Assembly: GCA_021791615.1 (NCBI GenBank)
Contig: JAJYWG010000089.1
Span: 1-64,000 of the forward strand
DNA length: 64,000 bases
Origin: Actinomycetes bacterium
Lineage (GTDB): Bacteria; Actinomycetota; Acidimicrobiia; Acidimicrobiales; RAAP-2
Direction: 5' to 3'
Shown: piece after piece, positions 25,742-34,375 of the stretch
Position numbering within the stretch: the stretch's first letter is position 1
Layout of the letters: each line of letters begins with the position of its first letter
Translations under genes and position numbers: made by a program
Notes under the pieces: model-generated
The model's input: only the letters and a program-made list of their open reading frames with translations
Database searches by the model: none
Told to the model about the DNA's origin: nothing

Positions 25742-26656
25742 TCACGGTTCCACCACAAAGGACGCGGGGATCGAGCCAAGGCCAAAGACCGTCGCCAGCT
25801 CAGCCCACTCTTCGACCGGGAGGCGATCAGGGCTCGACGTGAGCAGCTGAATGGCGACGTGGTCGGCGCCCGCGTCGAGGTGCTCGCCAATCCGGCGAGC
25901 AATCCTCTCCGAGGGTCCCCAGGCGACCAGCGCGTCGGCAAGGCGGTCGCTTCCGCCTCCCGTGAGATCCTCGTCAGCGAAGCCGAGCCCTGCGAGGTTG
26001 CTCCGGTAGTTGGGGAGCCGGAGGTAGGTGTCGAGGTGAGTCCTGGCGACGCGCCGGGCGACCTGGCGGTCGGAGGTGACCACGACCGCGACCTCCGGGC
26101 AGAGCAGCTTTCCCGGTCCGAGGATCTGGCGGGCCCGCTCGGTGTGCTCGACGGGGACGAGGTAGGGGTGGGCGCCGTCTGCGCGTTCGGCCGCCAGCGC
26201 CAGCATGCGAGGGCGCAGGGCGCCGAGCACCCGGGTCAGGGCCATCGGGTCGGGCGGAGGCGCCCGGTAGGGCGCCTGGTCCATGGCGTCGAGGTAGCGG
26301 CTCATGGCACTGAGCGGACGCTCGTAGCGATGACCCCGGGGCTCGACCAGGCGATCGTGGCTCACGCCCAGACCGAGGAGGAAGCGGCCGCCCCAGGCCT
26401 CGGCCAAGGTGCGCTGCCCGGCGGCCATGGCAGCGGGGTCACGGGCCCAGATGTTGGCGATGCCGGTCGCCACCACCAGGTGGTCGGTCGCCGACAGGAG
26501 CAGCGCCGCATTGGCGAAGGCCTCGCGCCGGCTCGCCTCGCCGACCCACAGCGCGCCGTACCCGAGCCGCTCGATCTGGTGTGCAGCCTGTCGGACGATC
26601 GTGGCCGGCTGCCGGTCGAGTGCGGACGTCCAGATCCCGATCCGACGGATGTCCAT
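25742..26656 (-). CDS. LLM-class (F420-dependent-type) oxidoreductase
   Basis: A 304-residue luciferase-like TIM-barrel flavin/F420 oxidoreductase. Features are RRIGIWTSALDRQPA, YGALWVGEASRREAFANAAL, VVATGIANIWARDPAAMAAG, RFLLGLGVSHDRLVE, and GADHVAIQLLT near the end; this is the MSMEG_4879/TIGR03620-like subgroup in style. F420 use is typical for actinobacteria but cannot be proved from sequence alone. The ATG at 26656 has GAAGGA nearby; 48 additional in-frame codons upstream do not look like protein. It stands alone between metE and the broken small gene; the substrate is unknown. Confidence 0.88.
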   Translation of the reverse strand: MDIRRIGIWTSALDRQPATIVRQAAHQIERLGYGALWVGEASRREAFANAALLLSATDHLVVATGIANIWARDPAAMAAGQRTLAEAWGGRFLLGLGVSHDRLVEPRGHRYERPLSAMSRYLDAMDQAPYRAPPPDPMALTRVLGALRPRMLALAAERADGAHPYLVPVEHTERARQILGPGKLLCPEVAVVVTSDRQVARRVARTHLDTYLRLPNYRSNLAGLGFADEDLTGGGSDRLADALVAWGPSERIARRIGEHLDAGADHVAIQLLTSSPDRLPVEEWAELATVFGLGSIPASFVVEP

Positions 26657-26827
26657 GTCCTTCGTGTCGCCACCTTTCTCCGCGCGGCCCGCTTTGGAGC
26701 CGAGCGCTCCGCCAGCCATGGTGCCCGCTCGAGGACGGCGGCGCAGTGGCCGGTCCGGGCGGGCTGGTGGGCGGCGGCCAGTCCGGCCGCTCCCGAGCAC
26801 GCACGACGTCTCGCAGGGCGTGGTCGC

Positions 26828-29167
26828 TCACGGTACGCCCGTGTCGCCGGGCGATCCGCGTGCGTGCCCTCCCTGGCGCGCCTCGGCGGCCAGCTCGGCG
26901 CGCACCTCGCGGGCAGCTGCCACCATGTTGGCCAGCGCCTCGGTGACCTCGGCGTAGCTGCGGGTCTTGAGGCCGCAGTCGGGGTTCACCCACAGCCGCT
27001 CGGGCCCCACGGACTCGACCGCTCGGCGGAGGAGCGAGGAGATCTCGTCTGCTGCCGGCACCTGCGGCGAGTGCACGTCGTACACGCCGGGCCCGACGCC
27101 GCCCCGGTAGGTGGCGTCGCCAAGCGCAGAGAGGAGGGTCATGGCCGAGCGTGCCGCCTCGAAGGAGGCGACGTCGACGCCGAGGTCTGCGAGCACGTCC
27201 ACGACGTCGGCCAGCTCGGCGTAGCACATGTGGGTGTGCACCTGGGTGGCCGAGACGGCCGCCGAGCTGGCCAGGCGAAAGGCCCGGGTCGCCCACGCCA
27301 GGTACCCGGCGCGCTCGGCTCGGCGCAGCGGCAGGCCCTCCCGAAGGGCGGGCTCGTCGATCTGGACCACCGCGGTGCCAGCGCATTGGAGGTCGGCCAC
27401 CTCCTCGGCAAGGGCGAGGCCGAGCTGGGCGGCCACGTCTGCTCGGGACAGGTCGTCTCGGACGAAGGACCACGAGAGCATGGTGACCGGCCCGGTGAGC
27501 ATGGCCTTCATGGGCCTGGTCGTGCGGGCGGCCGCGTAACGGGTCCAGGTGACGGTGAGCGGCTCGGGACGAGAGACGTCACCGAAGAGGATCGGGGGCC
27601 GCACACAGCGAGATCCGTAGGACTGAACCCAGCCGGACTCGGGCAGCACGAAACCGCCGAGCGACGCGGCGAAGTAGCGGACCATGTCGTCGCGCTCGGG
27701 CTCACCGTGGACGAGCACATCGAGACCGAGCTCCTCTTGGAGGTCTACGACGCGGTCGATCTCGGCCTCGAGCGCCCGGCGGTAGCCCGCCTCGCTCGTC
27801 TTCCCGGCCCGCCGCGACGCGCGCACGGCCCGGAGCGCGGCGGTCTGGGGGAACGAGCCGATCGTCGTGGTCGGAAGCGGAGGGAGGGCGAGGCGCGCCG
27901 CCTGAGCGGCTGCCCGCTCGGCTGGCGAGCCGCGCCTGCGGGGGTCGGTGGGGGCCTCGGCCGTCGCCCGCCGGACCGAGGGGTCGTGCACCCGCTCGCA
28001 CGTCCGCCGCGTCGCCCGGACCGCACGGTTGACCTCGAGATCGTCGGCGATGGCGCCGGGGCCGTGCTCTGCGCCTTCGGCCAGGACCGCCAGCTCGGCG
28101 ACCTTCTCCTCGGCGAAGGCCAGCCATGGTCGGACCTCGGGATCGAGCGTCGTCTCGGCGCTGAGGCTCACAGGCACGTGCAGCAGCGAGCAGGAAGTGG
28201 AGGCCACCACCTCGGCGGCGTAGGCGCCGACCCGCTCGAGCAGCCCGAGGGAGGCGTCGAAGTCGTTCACCCAGACGTTGCGCCCGTCGACCACGCCGGC
28301 GAAGAGCACCCGCTCGCCGATGCCCCGGGTTTCTTCCAGGAGGGCGAGGTTCTCCGGTCCCCGGCACAAGTCGAGTCCGATGCCCTCGACCGGCAGGTCC
28401 GCCAGGGTCGCCATTGCCGCGCCGACGTGGCCGAAGTACGTCGAGATGGCGAGGCTCGGGCGACCTGAGGCGTCGCCGAGTCGCCGGTAGGCGCGGACGA
28501 GGGCCTCGAGCTCGCCGCGGCTGCGGTCCTCCGCGAGGGCAGGCTCGTCGAGGCGGACCCATCGGGCGCCGGCGGCTGCCAGCATCCCGAGCAGCTCGAG
28601 GTAGGCCCCGACGAGCCAATCGAGCACCGTGAGCGGAGAGAACCCGGGGATGGCCGGCGCGCTGCGCAGCACGAAGGTGAGCGGACCGAGGAGCACCGGC
28701 ATGGTCTCGACGCCGAGGGCGTTGGCCTCTTCGAGCTCGCCGAGGGCCTTAGAGGGATCCGGCGAGAACGCCGCATCGGGACCGAGCTCGGGCACCAGTT
28801 GGTGGTAGTTGGTGTCGAACCACTTGGTCAGCTCGAGCGGCGCCACCGCCACGCCCGCCACCTCGCCGCCTCTGGCCATGGCGAAGTAGCTCGCCAGGCC
28901 CCCGTGCGCTCCCGGCGGCCCGAAGCGGGCCGGGACAGCGCCTAGCGCGACGACGGCGTCGAGCACGTGGTCGTAGAGCGAGAAGTCGTTGGAGGGCACG
29001 AAATTGACCCCGGCTGCGGCCAACGTCCGCCAGTTGTCGCGCCGGATGCCGGCAGCGACCTCCAAGAGGACGTCGGCGGTGGAGCGTCCGGCCCAGTAGT
29101 CCTCGAGCGCCCACTTGAGCTCCCGGTGCCGGCCGATGCGCGCCATGCCGTGCACGGCGGTCCTCAT
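26828..29167 (-). CDS. metE: Cobalamin-independent methionine synthase MetE
   Basis: A 779-residue enzyme that transfers a methyl group from methyl-tetrahydrofolate-polyglutamate to homocysteine. It has the two evolutionarily duplicated barrels: the N-terminal one from MARIGRHRELKWALEDYWAG, the catalytic C-terminal one with VQIDEPALREG, the zinc ligands in HTHMCYAEL and NPDCGLKTRSY. IGSFPQTAALRAVR starts the second half. The ATG at 29167 overlaps the glycosylase stop (ATGA), so the gene is the last of a five-gene overlapping operon. No cobalamin riboswitch was seen. The cell thus uses a B12-independent methionine synthase although it carried a B12-dependent ribonucleotide reductase. Confidence 0.96.
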   Translation of the reverse strand: MRTAVHGMARIGRHRELKWALEDYWAGRSTADVLLEVAAGIRRDNWRTLAAAGVNFVPSNDFSLYDHVLDAVVALGAVPARFGPPGAHGGLASYFAMARGGEVAGVAVAPLELTKWFDTNYHQLVPELGPDAAFSPDPSKALGELEEANALGVETMPVLLGPLTFVLRSAPAIPGFSPLTVLDWLVGAYLELLGMLAAAGARWVRLDEPALAEDRSRGELEALVRAYRRLGDASGRPSLAISTYFGHVGAAMATLADLPVEGIGLDLCRGPENLALLEETRGIGERVLFAGVVDGRNVWVNDFDASLGLLERVGAYAAEVVASTSCSLLHVPVSLSAETTLDPEVRPWLAFAEEKVAELAVLAEGAEHGPGAIADDLEVNRAVRATRRTCERVHDPSVRRATAEAPTDPRRRGSPAERAAAQAARLALPPLPTTTIGSFPQTAALRAVRASRRAGKTSEAGYRRALEAEIDRVVDLQEELGLDVLVHGEPERDDMVRYFAASLGGFVLPESGWVQSYGSRCVRPPILFGDVSRPEPLTVTWTRYAAARTTRPMKAMLTGPVTMLSWSFVRDDLSRADVAAQLGLALAEEVADLQCAGTAVVQIDEPALREGLPLRRAERAGYLAWATRAFRLASSAAVSATQVHTHMCYAELADVVDVLADLGVDVASFEAARSAMTLLSALGDATYRGGVGPGVYDVHSPQVPAADEISSLLRRAVESVGPERLWVNPDCGLKTRSYAEVTEALANMVAAAREVRAELAAEARQGGHARGSPGDTGVP

Positions 29168-30210
29168 GCGATCTCTCCGTCGGCGAGCCTGGTCCCGGTG
29201 GCGGGGCGGCGGGAGCCCGACTCCACGGCGAACGCGCCCGAAGAGCCCGGACCGTGGGCCGGCGGGTCGGCTGAGACGGCCTCGAGGTGGCCGCCTCGGG
29301 CGAGGGAGTCGAGAAGGAGGTGGAAGTAGACCACTCCGCCGTAGGGCCACCACCTCTTGGCCAGGGCGGCGACCTCGGCGTAGCCGGCGGGAGCCGGGAG
29401 CTCGAAGCGCCGGCGCAGGTTGTTGCGGGCGCCGACGTCGTCGCCCGGGAGGACCTCGAGACGCCCGAGGCCCCGCAGGAGCACGTACTCGGCGCTCCAA
29501 CGGCCGATGCCGGGCAAAGACATCAGTGCCGCGGCGGCGTGCTCGTCGTCGGCCTGCGCCAAGGCATCGAGGCCGAGGGTCTCAGAGACGACGGCTCGGG
29601 CGAGCCAGATGATCGTCCGCGCCTTCGCCACGCTGAACCCGAGGCGGCGCAGGTGGGACGGCTGGGCTGCGGCGAGGCGCTCGACAGCCGGGAACCCGGG
29701 CGGGGCGCCCCGGAGGCGAACCTCGGGCCCGTAGACGGCGGCCAGTCGGTCGAGGAGGTGGATGCCGACGGTGAGGGTGAGCTGCTGGCAGGCAACGGCG
29801 TTCACGAGCGCCTCGAAGACGCTGGCAAAGCGCGGCGGCCGCAGCCCTCTGAATCGCTCGGCGAGCCCGGCGAGGCGCTCGTCGGAGGCCGCCAGCTCGT
29901 AGAAGCCGGCGAGGTCGGCCCCGAGCCCGAGCATCCGCTCGAGGGTGTGGCGCACTTCGGTGACGGCGGCCTCGCTCAGGGCCTCCCCGCGGCGGCGCAC
30001 CTCGACGCCGAGGCACGCACTCTCCGATTCGGCACCTGGCTCCTGACGGACGGCGACGAGCACCGGGACGGCGTCGGCCACGAGCGTCCTCGTGTAGGTG
30101 GTGCCGTCCCAGGTGTCGACGGTGTTGTGCGGCCGGCGCCGCAGCGCCCAGACGGTGAGGTCCAGGCGGAACGGCGGGCGGACCTCGATGGTGAAGCGGA
30201 CGATCCCCAC
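29164..30210 (-). CDS. DNA-3-methyladenine glycosylase II / AlkA-like HhH-GPD glycosylase
   Basis: A 348-residue base-excision repair protein that removes alkylated bases. After an N-terminal beta domain, the helical core contains FEALVNAVACQQLTLTVG and the helix-hairpin-helix plus catalytic aspartate LMSLPGIGRWSAEYVLLRGL ... LPGDDVG. The catalytic Asp is one of the DD pair. RWWPYGGVVYFHLLLDSL near the end is typical. It overlaps metE by 4 nt and is 3 nt from the DUF488 gene, so it belongs to the DUF2249-to-metE operon, where a repair enzyme is an unusual companion. Confidence 0.92.
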   Translation of the reverse strand: MGIVRFTIEVRPPFRLDLTVWALRRRPHNTVDTWDGTTYTRTLVADAVPVLVAVRQEPGAESESACLGVEVRRRGEALSEAAVTEVRHTLERMLGLGADLAGFYELAASDERLAGLAERFRGLRPPRFASVFEALVNAVACQQLTLTVGIHLLDRLAAVYGPEVRLRGAPPGFPAVERLAAAQPSHLRRLGFSVAKARTIIWLARAVVSETLGLDALAQADDEHAAAALMSLPGIGRWSAEYVLLRGLGRLEVLPGDDVGARNNLRRRFELPAPAGYAEVAALAKRWWPYGGVVYFHLLLDSLARGGHLEAVSADPPAHGPGSSGAFAVESGSRRPATGTRLADGEIA

Positions 30211-30213
30211 CGG

Positions 30214-30618
30214 CTACCTGCCCCTCCTTGCGGCGAGCACGTCGGCGAGCACCGCGGCCCCCGAGTGCTCGACGTCACGGGTGGCGGTCAGCAGCACGAG
30301 GCGACCGTGTCGACGGCTCAGCATCCGCAACCGTTCGACGGCGGACGCGCCCGGCTCGTGCTCCAGCTCGGCCCGGTAGCGGCGGGCAAACTCGCTGAAC
30401 CGCTCCGGCTCGTGGCCGTACCAGCGGCGCAGGTCCGAGCTCGGTGCTGCATCCTTGGCCCACTCGTCGAAATCCAATGCTGCCTTCTGGATCCCCCGGG
30501 GCCACAGCCGGTCGACCAGCACCCGGAGCTCGCCGGGACGACGCCCGGGATCCTCGTACACCCGGACCACCTCGACGCGCGAGTTCGCCGCCGCCCGAGT
30601 CTTCGTTGCCCTGCTCAT
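30214..30618 (-). CDS. DUF488 (YeaO-like) protein
   Basis: A 134-residue protein with the YeaO signature: VVRVYEDPG, RVLVDRLWPRGI, LDFDEWAKDAAPSSDLRRWY, GHEPERFSEFARRYRAEL and VLLTATRDVEHSGA (where other members have a cysteine or acidic residue near H-N/S). The function of the family is not known, although it often travels with nitrogen oxide and stress genes. The ATG at 30618 overlaps the DUF59 gene stop (ATGA). A second, different DUF488 protein lies at 42928-43539. Confidence 0.88.
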   Translation of the reverse strand: MSRATKTRAAANSRVEVVRVYEDPGRRPGELRVLVDRLWPRGIQKAALDFDEWAKDAAPSSDLRRWYGHEPERFSEFARRYRAELEHEPGASAVERLRMLSRRHGRLVLLTATRDVEHSGAAVLADVLAARRGR

Positions 30619-31001
30619 CGGGCCCGGAACCCGAGGGCCGCCGCCGCCTCCTCGTTGATCATGGCCGGGCTCCACGGCGGGTCCCACACGACCCGCACGT
30701 CGACGTCGACGGTGCCGTCGACCGCGTCGGCGATCGCCGCGCGGGCCATCTCGGGGAGCACCTCTGACGCCGGACAGCCGGGGGTCGTCATCGTCATCTC
30801 CACGACCACCGAGCCGGGTTCGGCCCGCACGTCGTAGACCAACCCGAGCGACACCACGTCGAGGTACAGCTCGGGGTCGTAGACGCCCCGCAGCGCATCC
30901 CACGTCGCGTCGAGCACGTCGGACTCCGAGAGCTGCAGCCACCTGCCGTTCGAAGCCGGGGCACCGGGCTCCGCCACGCCGTCGGGCGTTCGGTCCGTCA
31001 T
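30615..31001 (-). CDS. DUF59/MIP18-family metal-sulfur cluster assembly factor (PaaD-like)
   Basis: A 128-residue protein. The domain is complete: AL RGVYDPELYLDVVSLGLVYD, VVVEMTMTTPGCPASEVLP with the conserved reactive cysteine in T-P-G-C-P, and VDVRVVWDPPWSPAMINEEA. Members assist iron-sulfur target maturation (SufT, PaaD, MIP18 are relatives). It overlaps both neighbours by 4 nt in an operon with a DUF2249 protein, an association also known from denitrification and NO-related loci. A second paralogue, SufT, is in the SUF operon. Confidence 0.9.
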   Translation of the reverse strand: MTDRTPDGVAEPGAPASNGRWLQLSESDVLDATWDALRGVYDPELYLDVVSLGLVYDVRAEPGSVVVEMTMTTPGCPASEVLPEMARAAIADAVDGTVDVDVRVVWDPPWSPAMINEEAAAALGFRAR

Positions 31002-31219
31002 GTCGGCCGCCGGAAGGTGACCCGCCAGTCGCCGCCGCCGAGATCCTCCGCCTGGTAGGAGAAGCCCTGCGACGACAGCACCCCCTCCAGGGGCACCGGC
31101 TCGAACGGCGCCAGGACGACCAGCTCCTCGCCGGCTTCGAGGGCGCCGGCCGCGGCCATGATCGTCTCGAACGGCTCGTCGCCCGACGCGATGATCGGGC
31201 GGGCGTCGACGGTGGCCAT
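30998..31219 (-). CDS. DUF2249 domain protein
   Basis: A 73-residue single-domain protein: MATVDARPIIASGDEPFETI, then ALEAGEELVVLAPFEPVPLEGVL, FSYQAEDLGGGDWRVTFRRP. This is the compact TusA-like DUF2249 fold seen in hemerythrin fusions and NO-associated operons. GGAAGGAGG lies very close to the ATG at 31219; a start at the ATG 31261 (MAIRVPPEAGKEEA...) is an alternative that would add 14 residues. It is the first gene of the leftward operon, and its stop overlaps the DUF59 gene (ATGA). Function unproven; sulfur or NO-related carrier role is an inference. Confidence 0.85.
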   Translation of the reverse strand: MATVDARPIIASGDEPFETIMAAAGALEAGEELVVLAPFEPVPLEGVLSSQGFSYQAEDLGGGDWRVTFRRPT

Positions 31220-31261
31220 CGCCTCCTCCTTCCCGGCCTCCGGGGGCACCCGGATGGCCAT

Positions 31262-31645
31262 GTTGTTCTGTTCGTAACTAGAACTTATCAGGATGTCACG
31301 CCTCCCCGAGGTCCGACCTGTGGCATGGGCGCCCACCAGAGCCCCCACCTTGAGCCCGTCTCTGGCTGGCGCCCCGAGCGAGTGGAGGTGGCGCTGGCGT
31401 CGCAAAATCTTCTTTCTGGTAGAGATACAGTGGTCATCGTGGAGCATTCGAGCGACGCGGCGGCTGAACGATCGGAGGGCGCACGGCTTTTCCGAGATGC
31501 AGCGCGCCCAGTCGGTCGGGGTGAAGGGTCCGCCGATGATCGACTTGGGCGTCCGTGAGGTGCCCGGGGCCTGCGCTCCTTGCTCCCCGTCGGCCTGCGC
31601 GTCGGCGGGCCGGCTGTCGGTGCAGGGCCTTCACGGCCGCTCCAC
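31262..31645. other. Divergent control region between DUF2249 operon and NnrS-like gene
   Basis: About 380 nt with two A/T-rich islands: TTCGTAACTAGAACTTATCA at about 31270-31290 and AAAATCTTCTTTCTGGTAGA followed by GATACAGTGG at about 31405-31434. They probably hold promoters for the leftward and rightward genes. The second resembles sequences upstream of narG (GGTAGACACTGG) and of the hemerythrin-DUF2249 gene (TGTAGATACACT). No gene recognised; the open frames here have no family likeness. Confidence 0.45.
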
Positions 31646-33043
31646 ATGACGATGCCCGGTAGCGGTAGTCCCAGGGAGGCTCCCGGCTCCTGGGTAGCTC
31701 GGCCACCGGGCGTGCCCGGGGCAGTGCCACCCCCGTCGGTGCCCCTGTCGTTTTTGGCCGCGGCATCGGCCGGCCTGGTCGCCTGCGGCGTCGCCTGGAT
31801 CTGGGTGCGTGCCGCGTCAGTCGCCGATCCCAACAGCGACCCGGCGATCGCCGCGGTGCACTTCGGCGTGCTCGCAGCGTTGACCATGGGCATCCTCGGC
31901 GCCACCCACCAGTTCACCCCGGTCATCACCGGCCGCCCGCTTCGGTCGGTCCGCTTGGCCCGCGCCACCTTCGTTGCGTGGCTGGCGGCGTCCTGGGCGC
32001 TACCGCTCGGGATCGGCTTCGAGAATGTCGGGGTGACCGCAGCCAGCGGTGCACTCGCCTTGGCGGGACTGGTGCTGCTGGCCTGGAACTTCGCCGCGCC
32101 GCTCTCGGTGCGAGGCAAGGGCGCTCCGGTCGTCGCTCTTCGCCTCGCCATCCTCGGTGCGGCGGCGACCACGCTCCTCGGCGCAACGTTCGTCGGTGAC
32201 CGCCAGGGGAACTGGTTCGCCCTCTCCGCCCACGTCGACCTGGCGATGGGCGTGCTTGGTCTCTTCGCCTGGCTCGGGGTCACCTACATCGGCGTGGCGC
32301 AGAAGCTCTGGCCCATGTTCATGCTCGCCCACCTGGCCGGCAAGCATCGTGCCGGCACGGTGGCGGTATGGGCGACGTGGCTCGGCGCCGCGGTCCTCGC
32401 CGGCGGGCTGGCCCATGCGGCTTCCGCCGCCGAGTGGGTGGGTGCAGGCGTGCTCGCTGTCGGCCTCGGCGCCCACCTGGTCTCGCTGTGGACGCATCTG
32501 CGTCATCGCCGCAGGAAGGCCGACCTGCACCTCCTCTTCGTGGCGACCGCGGCGGTGTGGCTCGCCGCCGCCGCCGGGCTGGCGCTCGCCGGGGCGCTCC
32601 TGCTTCCCCATGACGAGCACCTCGGGGTCAGCCTCGTCAGCGCTGCCATGGTGGCTTCCGGCGGCTGGCTCCTCGAGGCGCTCGTCGGCCACGCCCACAA
32701 GGTCGTGCCGTTCATCGTGTGGTCGCTGTTGCGGTCGGCGGGGACGCGCAGCGGCCCGTCAGGCAAGCCGCTGATGTTCGCCGACCTCTACCACCACGGC
32801 TGGGCTGGCGCCACCTATGGGACCGTCACCACCGGCATCGCCGCGCTCTGCACCGGTCTCGGCGCATCATGGGCGCCGGCGATCGCGGCGGGCGGGGCGC
32901 TCTTGGCGGCAACGGGCGTCCTCGTCGCGGCGAACCTCTCGGCGCGCCCGCTGCACCTCCTCATCGCCTTGCGAGCGGGCGCCGATCTCCCCGCCGCAAC
33001 GACCACCCAGCGGGCGGGAGAGCCCGCCGAACGACCGACGTGA
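31646..33043 (+). CDS. 12-TM NnrS-like / heme-copper-oxidase-subunit-I-like membrane protein
   Basis: A 465-residue polytopic membrane protein with about 12 helices. Histidines occur in helix contexts that suggest heme or metal binding: IAAVHFGVLAALTMGILGAT, then HQFTPVITGRPL; SAHVDLAMGVLGLFAWLGVT, PMFMLAHLAGKHR; VGHAHKVVPFIVWSLL. This H-x..G..P-V-x-T-G-R style is shared by NnrS and by oxidase-subunit-I-like proteins found near NO genes. It lacks the full six-histidine set and the subunit II partner of true oxidases. ATG at 31646 (a second ATG at 31652). It is divergent from the DUF2249-DUF59 operon, supporting a nitric-oxide-related role; this is inference. Confidence 0.65.
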   Translation: MTMPGSGSPREAPGSWVARPPGVPGAVPPPSVPLSFLAAASAGLVACGVAWIWVRAASVADPNSDPAIAAVHFGVLAALTMGILGATHQFTPVITGRPLRSVRLARATFVAWLAASWALPLGIGFENVGVTAASGALALAGLVLLAWNFAAPLSVRGKGAPVVALRLAILGAAATTLLGATFVGDRQGNWFALSAHVDLAMGVLGLFAWLGVTYIGVAQKLWPMFMLAHLAGKHRAGTVAVWATWLGAAVLAGGLAHAASAAEWVGAGVLAVGLGAHLVSLWTHLRHRRRKADLHLLFVATAAVWLAAAAGLALAGALLLPHDEHLGVSLVSAAMVASGGWLLEALVGHAHKVVPFIVWSLLRSAGTRSGPSGKPLMFADLYHHGWAGATYGTVTTGIAALCTGLGASWAPAIAAGGALLAATGVLVAANLSARPLHLLIALRAGADLPAATTTQRAGEPAERPT

Positions 33044-33078
33044 CCTGCGCGCTGGGCTGGGGTGGGGCCGAGCTCGGC

Positions 33079-33447
33079 TCACAGGGTTCTCGGGTGCGCG
33101 GCGTGGCCGGCGACCGCCGCTGCAGCGTCTTCGTCCTGGCTGCCCGTGGCGCGCGATTGGCGGCGGGCCTGCCGAGCGCGCCGTAAGGCTCTGCGCTCGC
33201 TCGGGCCGAGGCCACCCCAGATGCCGTCCTCGGGGCTGGTGGCGAGCGCGTAGGCGAGGCAGTGCAGCCGCACCCTGCAGCGTGCACACACCTGCTTGGC
33301 GGCAGCCGTCTGGGCGACCGCCGCTTCGTCCCGCTCACCTACCGGGAAGAACAGCTGGGCGCCCATCTGCCTGCACGCGGCGCGGCGGCGCCAGCGGCCA
33401 GCGTCCCACAGCATCCGGGTGCGGCGGCGTTCGAGGAGCAAGTGCAC
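33079..33447 (-). CDS. WhiB-family iron-sulfur transcription factor
   Basis: A 122-residue Wbl protein, diagnostic of Actinomycetota. The four cluster cysteines are present: RRAACRQMG, then K-Q-V-C-A-R-C-R-V-R-L-H-C (C-x2-C-x5-C), followed by the G-I-W-G-G-L turn and a basic C-terminal helix (SERRALRRARQARRQ) for DNA or sigma-factor contact. The [4Fe-4S] cluster of these proteins reacts with O2 and NO. Start is GTG at 33447, 9 nt after the ferredoxin stop, with GAGGAG upstream; the ATG at 33414 is an alternative. It is the last gene of the SUF-ferredoxin series. Confidence 0.93.
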   Translation of the reverse strand: MHLLLERRRTRMLWDAGRWRRRAACRQMGAQLFFPVGERDEAAVAQTAAAKQVCARCRVRLHCLAYALATSPEDGIWGGLGPSERRALRRARQARRQSRATGSQDEDAAAAVAGHAAHPRTL

Positions 33448-33456
33448 CGACGCCGG

Positions 33457-33690
33457 TCACTCCTCGATAAAGATGCACTCACCGGGGCATTCTTCGGCTG
33501 CTTCGCGGACCGCGTCCTCGTAGCCCTCGGGGACGGCGGCGAGACCTTCGGAGCCTCCGGGCTCGCTCAGCACCCGACCGTCTTCTTTCACGTAGGCGAG
33601 TCCGTCCTCCAAGAGGGTGAAGACCTGGGGGCAGATCTCTTCGCACAACCCATCGCCGGTGCACAGGTCCTGGTCGATCCATACCTTCAT
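33457..33690 (-). CDS. Small ferredoxin (single [3Fe-4S]/[4Fe-4S] cluster)
   Basis: A 77-residue acidic ferredoxin: MKVWIDQDLCTGDGLCEEIC, then P, and a distal AAEECPGECIFIEE. Cysteine spacing C-x5-C-x3-C-P with the last C-P near the C-terminus is that of actinobacterial P450-type ferredoxins, usually with three or four cluster cysteines. AAGGAG precedes the ATG at 33690, fixing the start. It lies 76 nt after sufT and directly before whiB, so the SUF operon ends in two of its own likely clients. Confidence 0.9.
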   Translation of the reverse strand: MKVWIDQDLCTGDGLCEEICPQVFTLLEDGLAYVKEDGRVLSEPGGSEGLAAVPEGYEDAVREAAEECPGECIFIEE

Positions 33691-33766
33691 CGTGTCGCTC
33701 CTTGCCTGCCCGCCCGACGTCGCTTCCTCGTGCTTGTCCTGACCGGCACTCGCCGGGGGAACGGTG

Positions 33767-34375
33767 TCACCACATGCCGAGCTGCAACCGGGCCGCCTCC
33801 GACATCCGCCCGAGGTCCCATGGAGGTTCGAAGACGAGCTCCACCTCGGCGTCGGTGACCCCTTGGATCGCGAGGATCTGCTCGGTCGCCTCGGCGCGCA
33901 GGATGTCACCCATTCCGCATCCTGGGGCGGTCATCGACATCCACACGGCCACCCGGTAGCCGCCTGAGGGCGTCGGGTGGACCTCACAACCGTAGATCAA
34001 GCCGAGGTCGACCACGTTGACGGGGATCTCGGGGTCATAGACGCTCCGGAGCCTGTCCAGCACGTCGTTGACGTCCGGGGCGTTGCCGCCTGCACCCTCG
34101 CTGTCTGGAGGCGGCTGCACCTCTCGGCCGCCGGCAGCTTCTTCCCCGGCACCGTGCGCACCAACGCCGGGCGCCGAGATCCCCAAGGCGTCGGCATCGG
34201 CCCCTGCGACTCGTGCCAGCGTCCCTCGGCCGACCTGGACGGTGACGCTCCCGCCCAGACGCTGGATGACCACGACCTGCTCCCCCGCGGCAAGGACCGC
34301 CCGGCGGCCGCTCGGGACGAGCACGACCGGGCAGTCCCTTCGCACCTCGACCGTCTCGTCCGCCCGCTCCCTCAT
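33767..34375 (-). CDS. sufT: SufT family Fe-S assembly factor
   Basis: A 202-residue protein. An N-terminal beta-rich segment (VEVRRDCPVVLVPSGRRAVL, EQVVVIQRLGGSVTVQV) specific to SufT is joined by a flexible linker to a DUF59 domain (VYDPEIPVNVVDLGLIYGCE, MTAPGCGMGDILRAEATEQI). SufT supports Fe-S maturation under high demand. The ATG at 34375 overlaps the sufD stop (ATGA). Unlike most actinobacterial SUF operons, no cysteine desulfurase (SufS) or SufU lies between sufC/D and sufT. Confidence 0.92.
   Translation of the reverse strand: MRERADETVEVRRDCPVVLVPSGRRAVLAAGEQVVVIQRLGGSVTVQVGRGTLARVAGADADALGISAPGVGAHGAGEEAAGGREVQPPPDSEGAGGNAPDVNDVLDRLRSVYDPEIPVNVVDLGLIYGCEVHPTPSGGYRVAVWMSMTAPGCGMGDILRAEATEQILAIQGVTDAEVELVFEPPWDLGRMSEAARLQLGMW

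Noticed and set aside
30615..30942. Arg/Gly-rich extension of the DUF488 frame over the DUF59 gene
   Set aside because: The ATG at 30618 overlaps the DUF59 stop in the usual ATGA manner and starts the recognisable DUF488 domain.
31293..31649. Small rightward frames in the NnrS-like upstream region
   Set aside because: One has a TANNNT box 7 nt before a GTG, but the protein has no recognisable fold and the region fits better as a promoter area.
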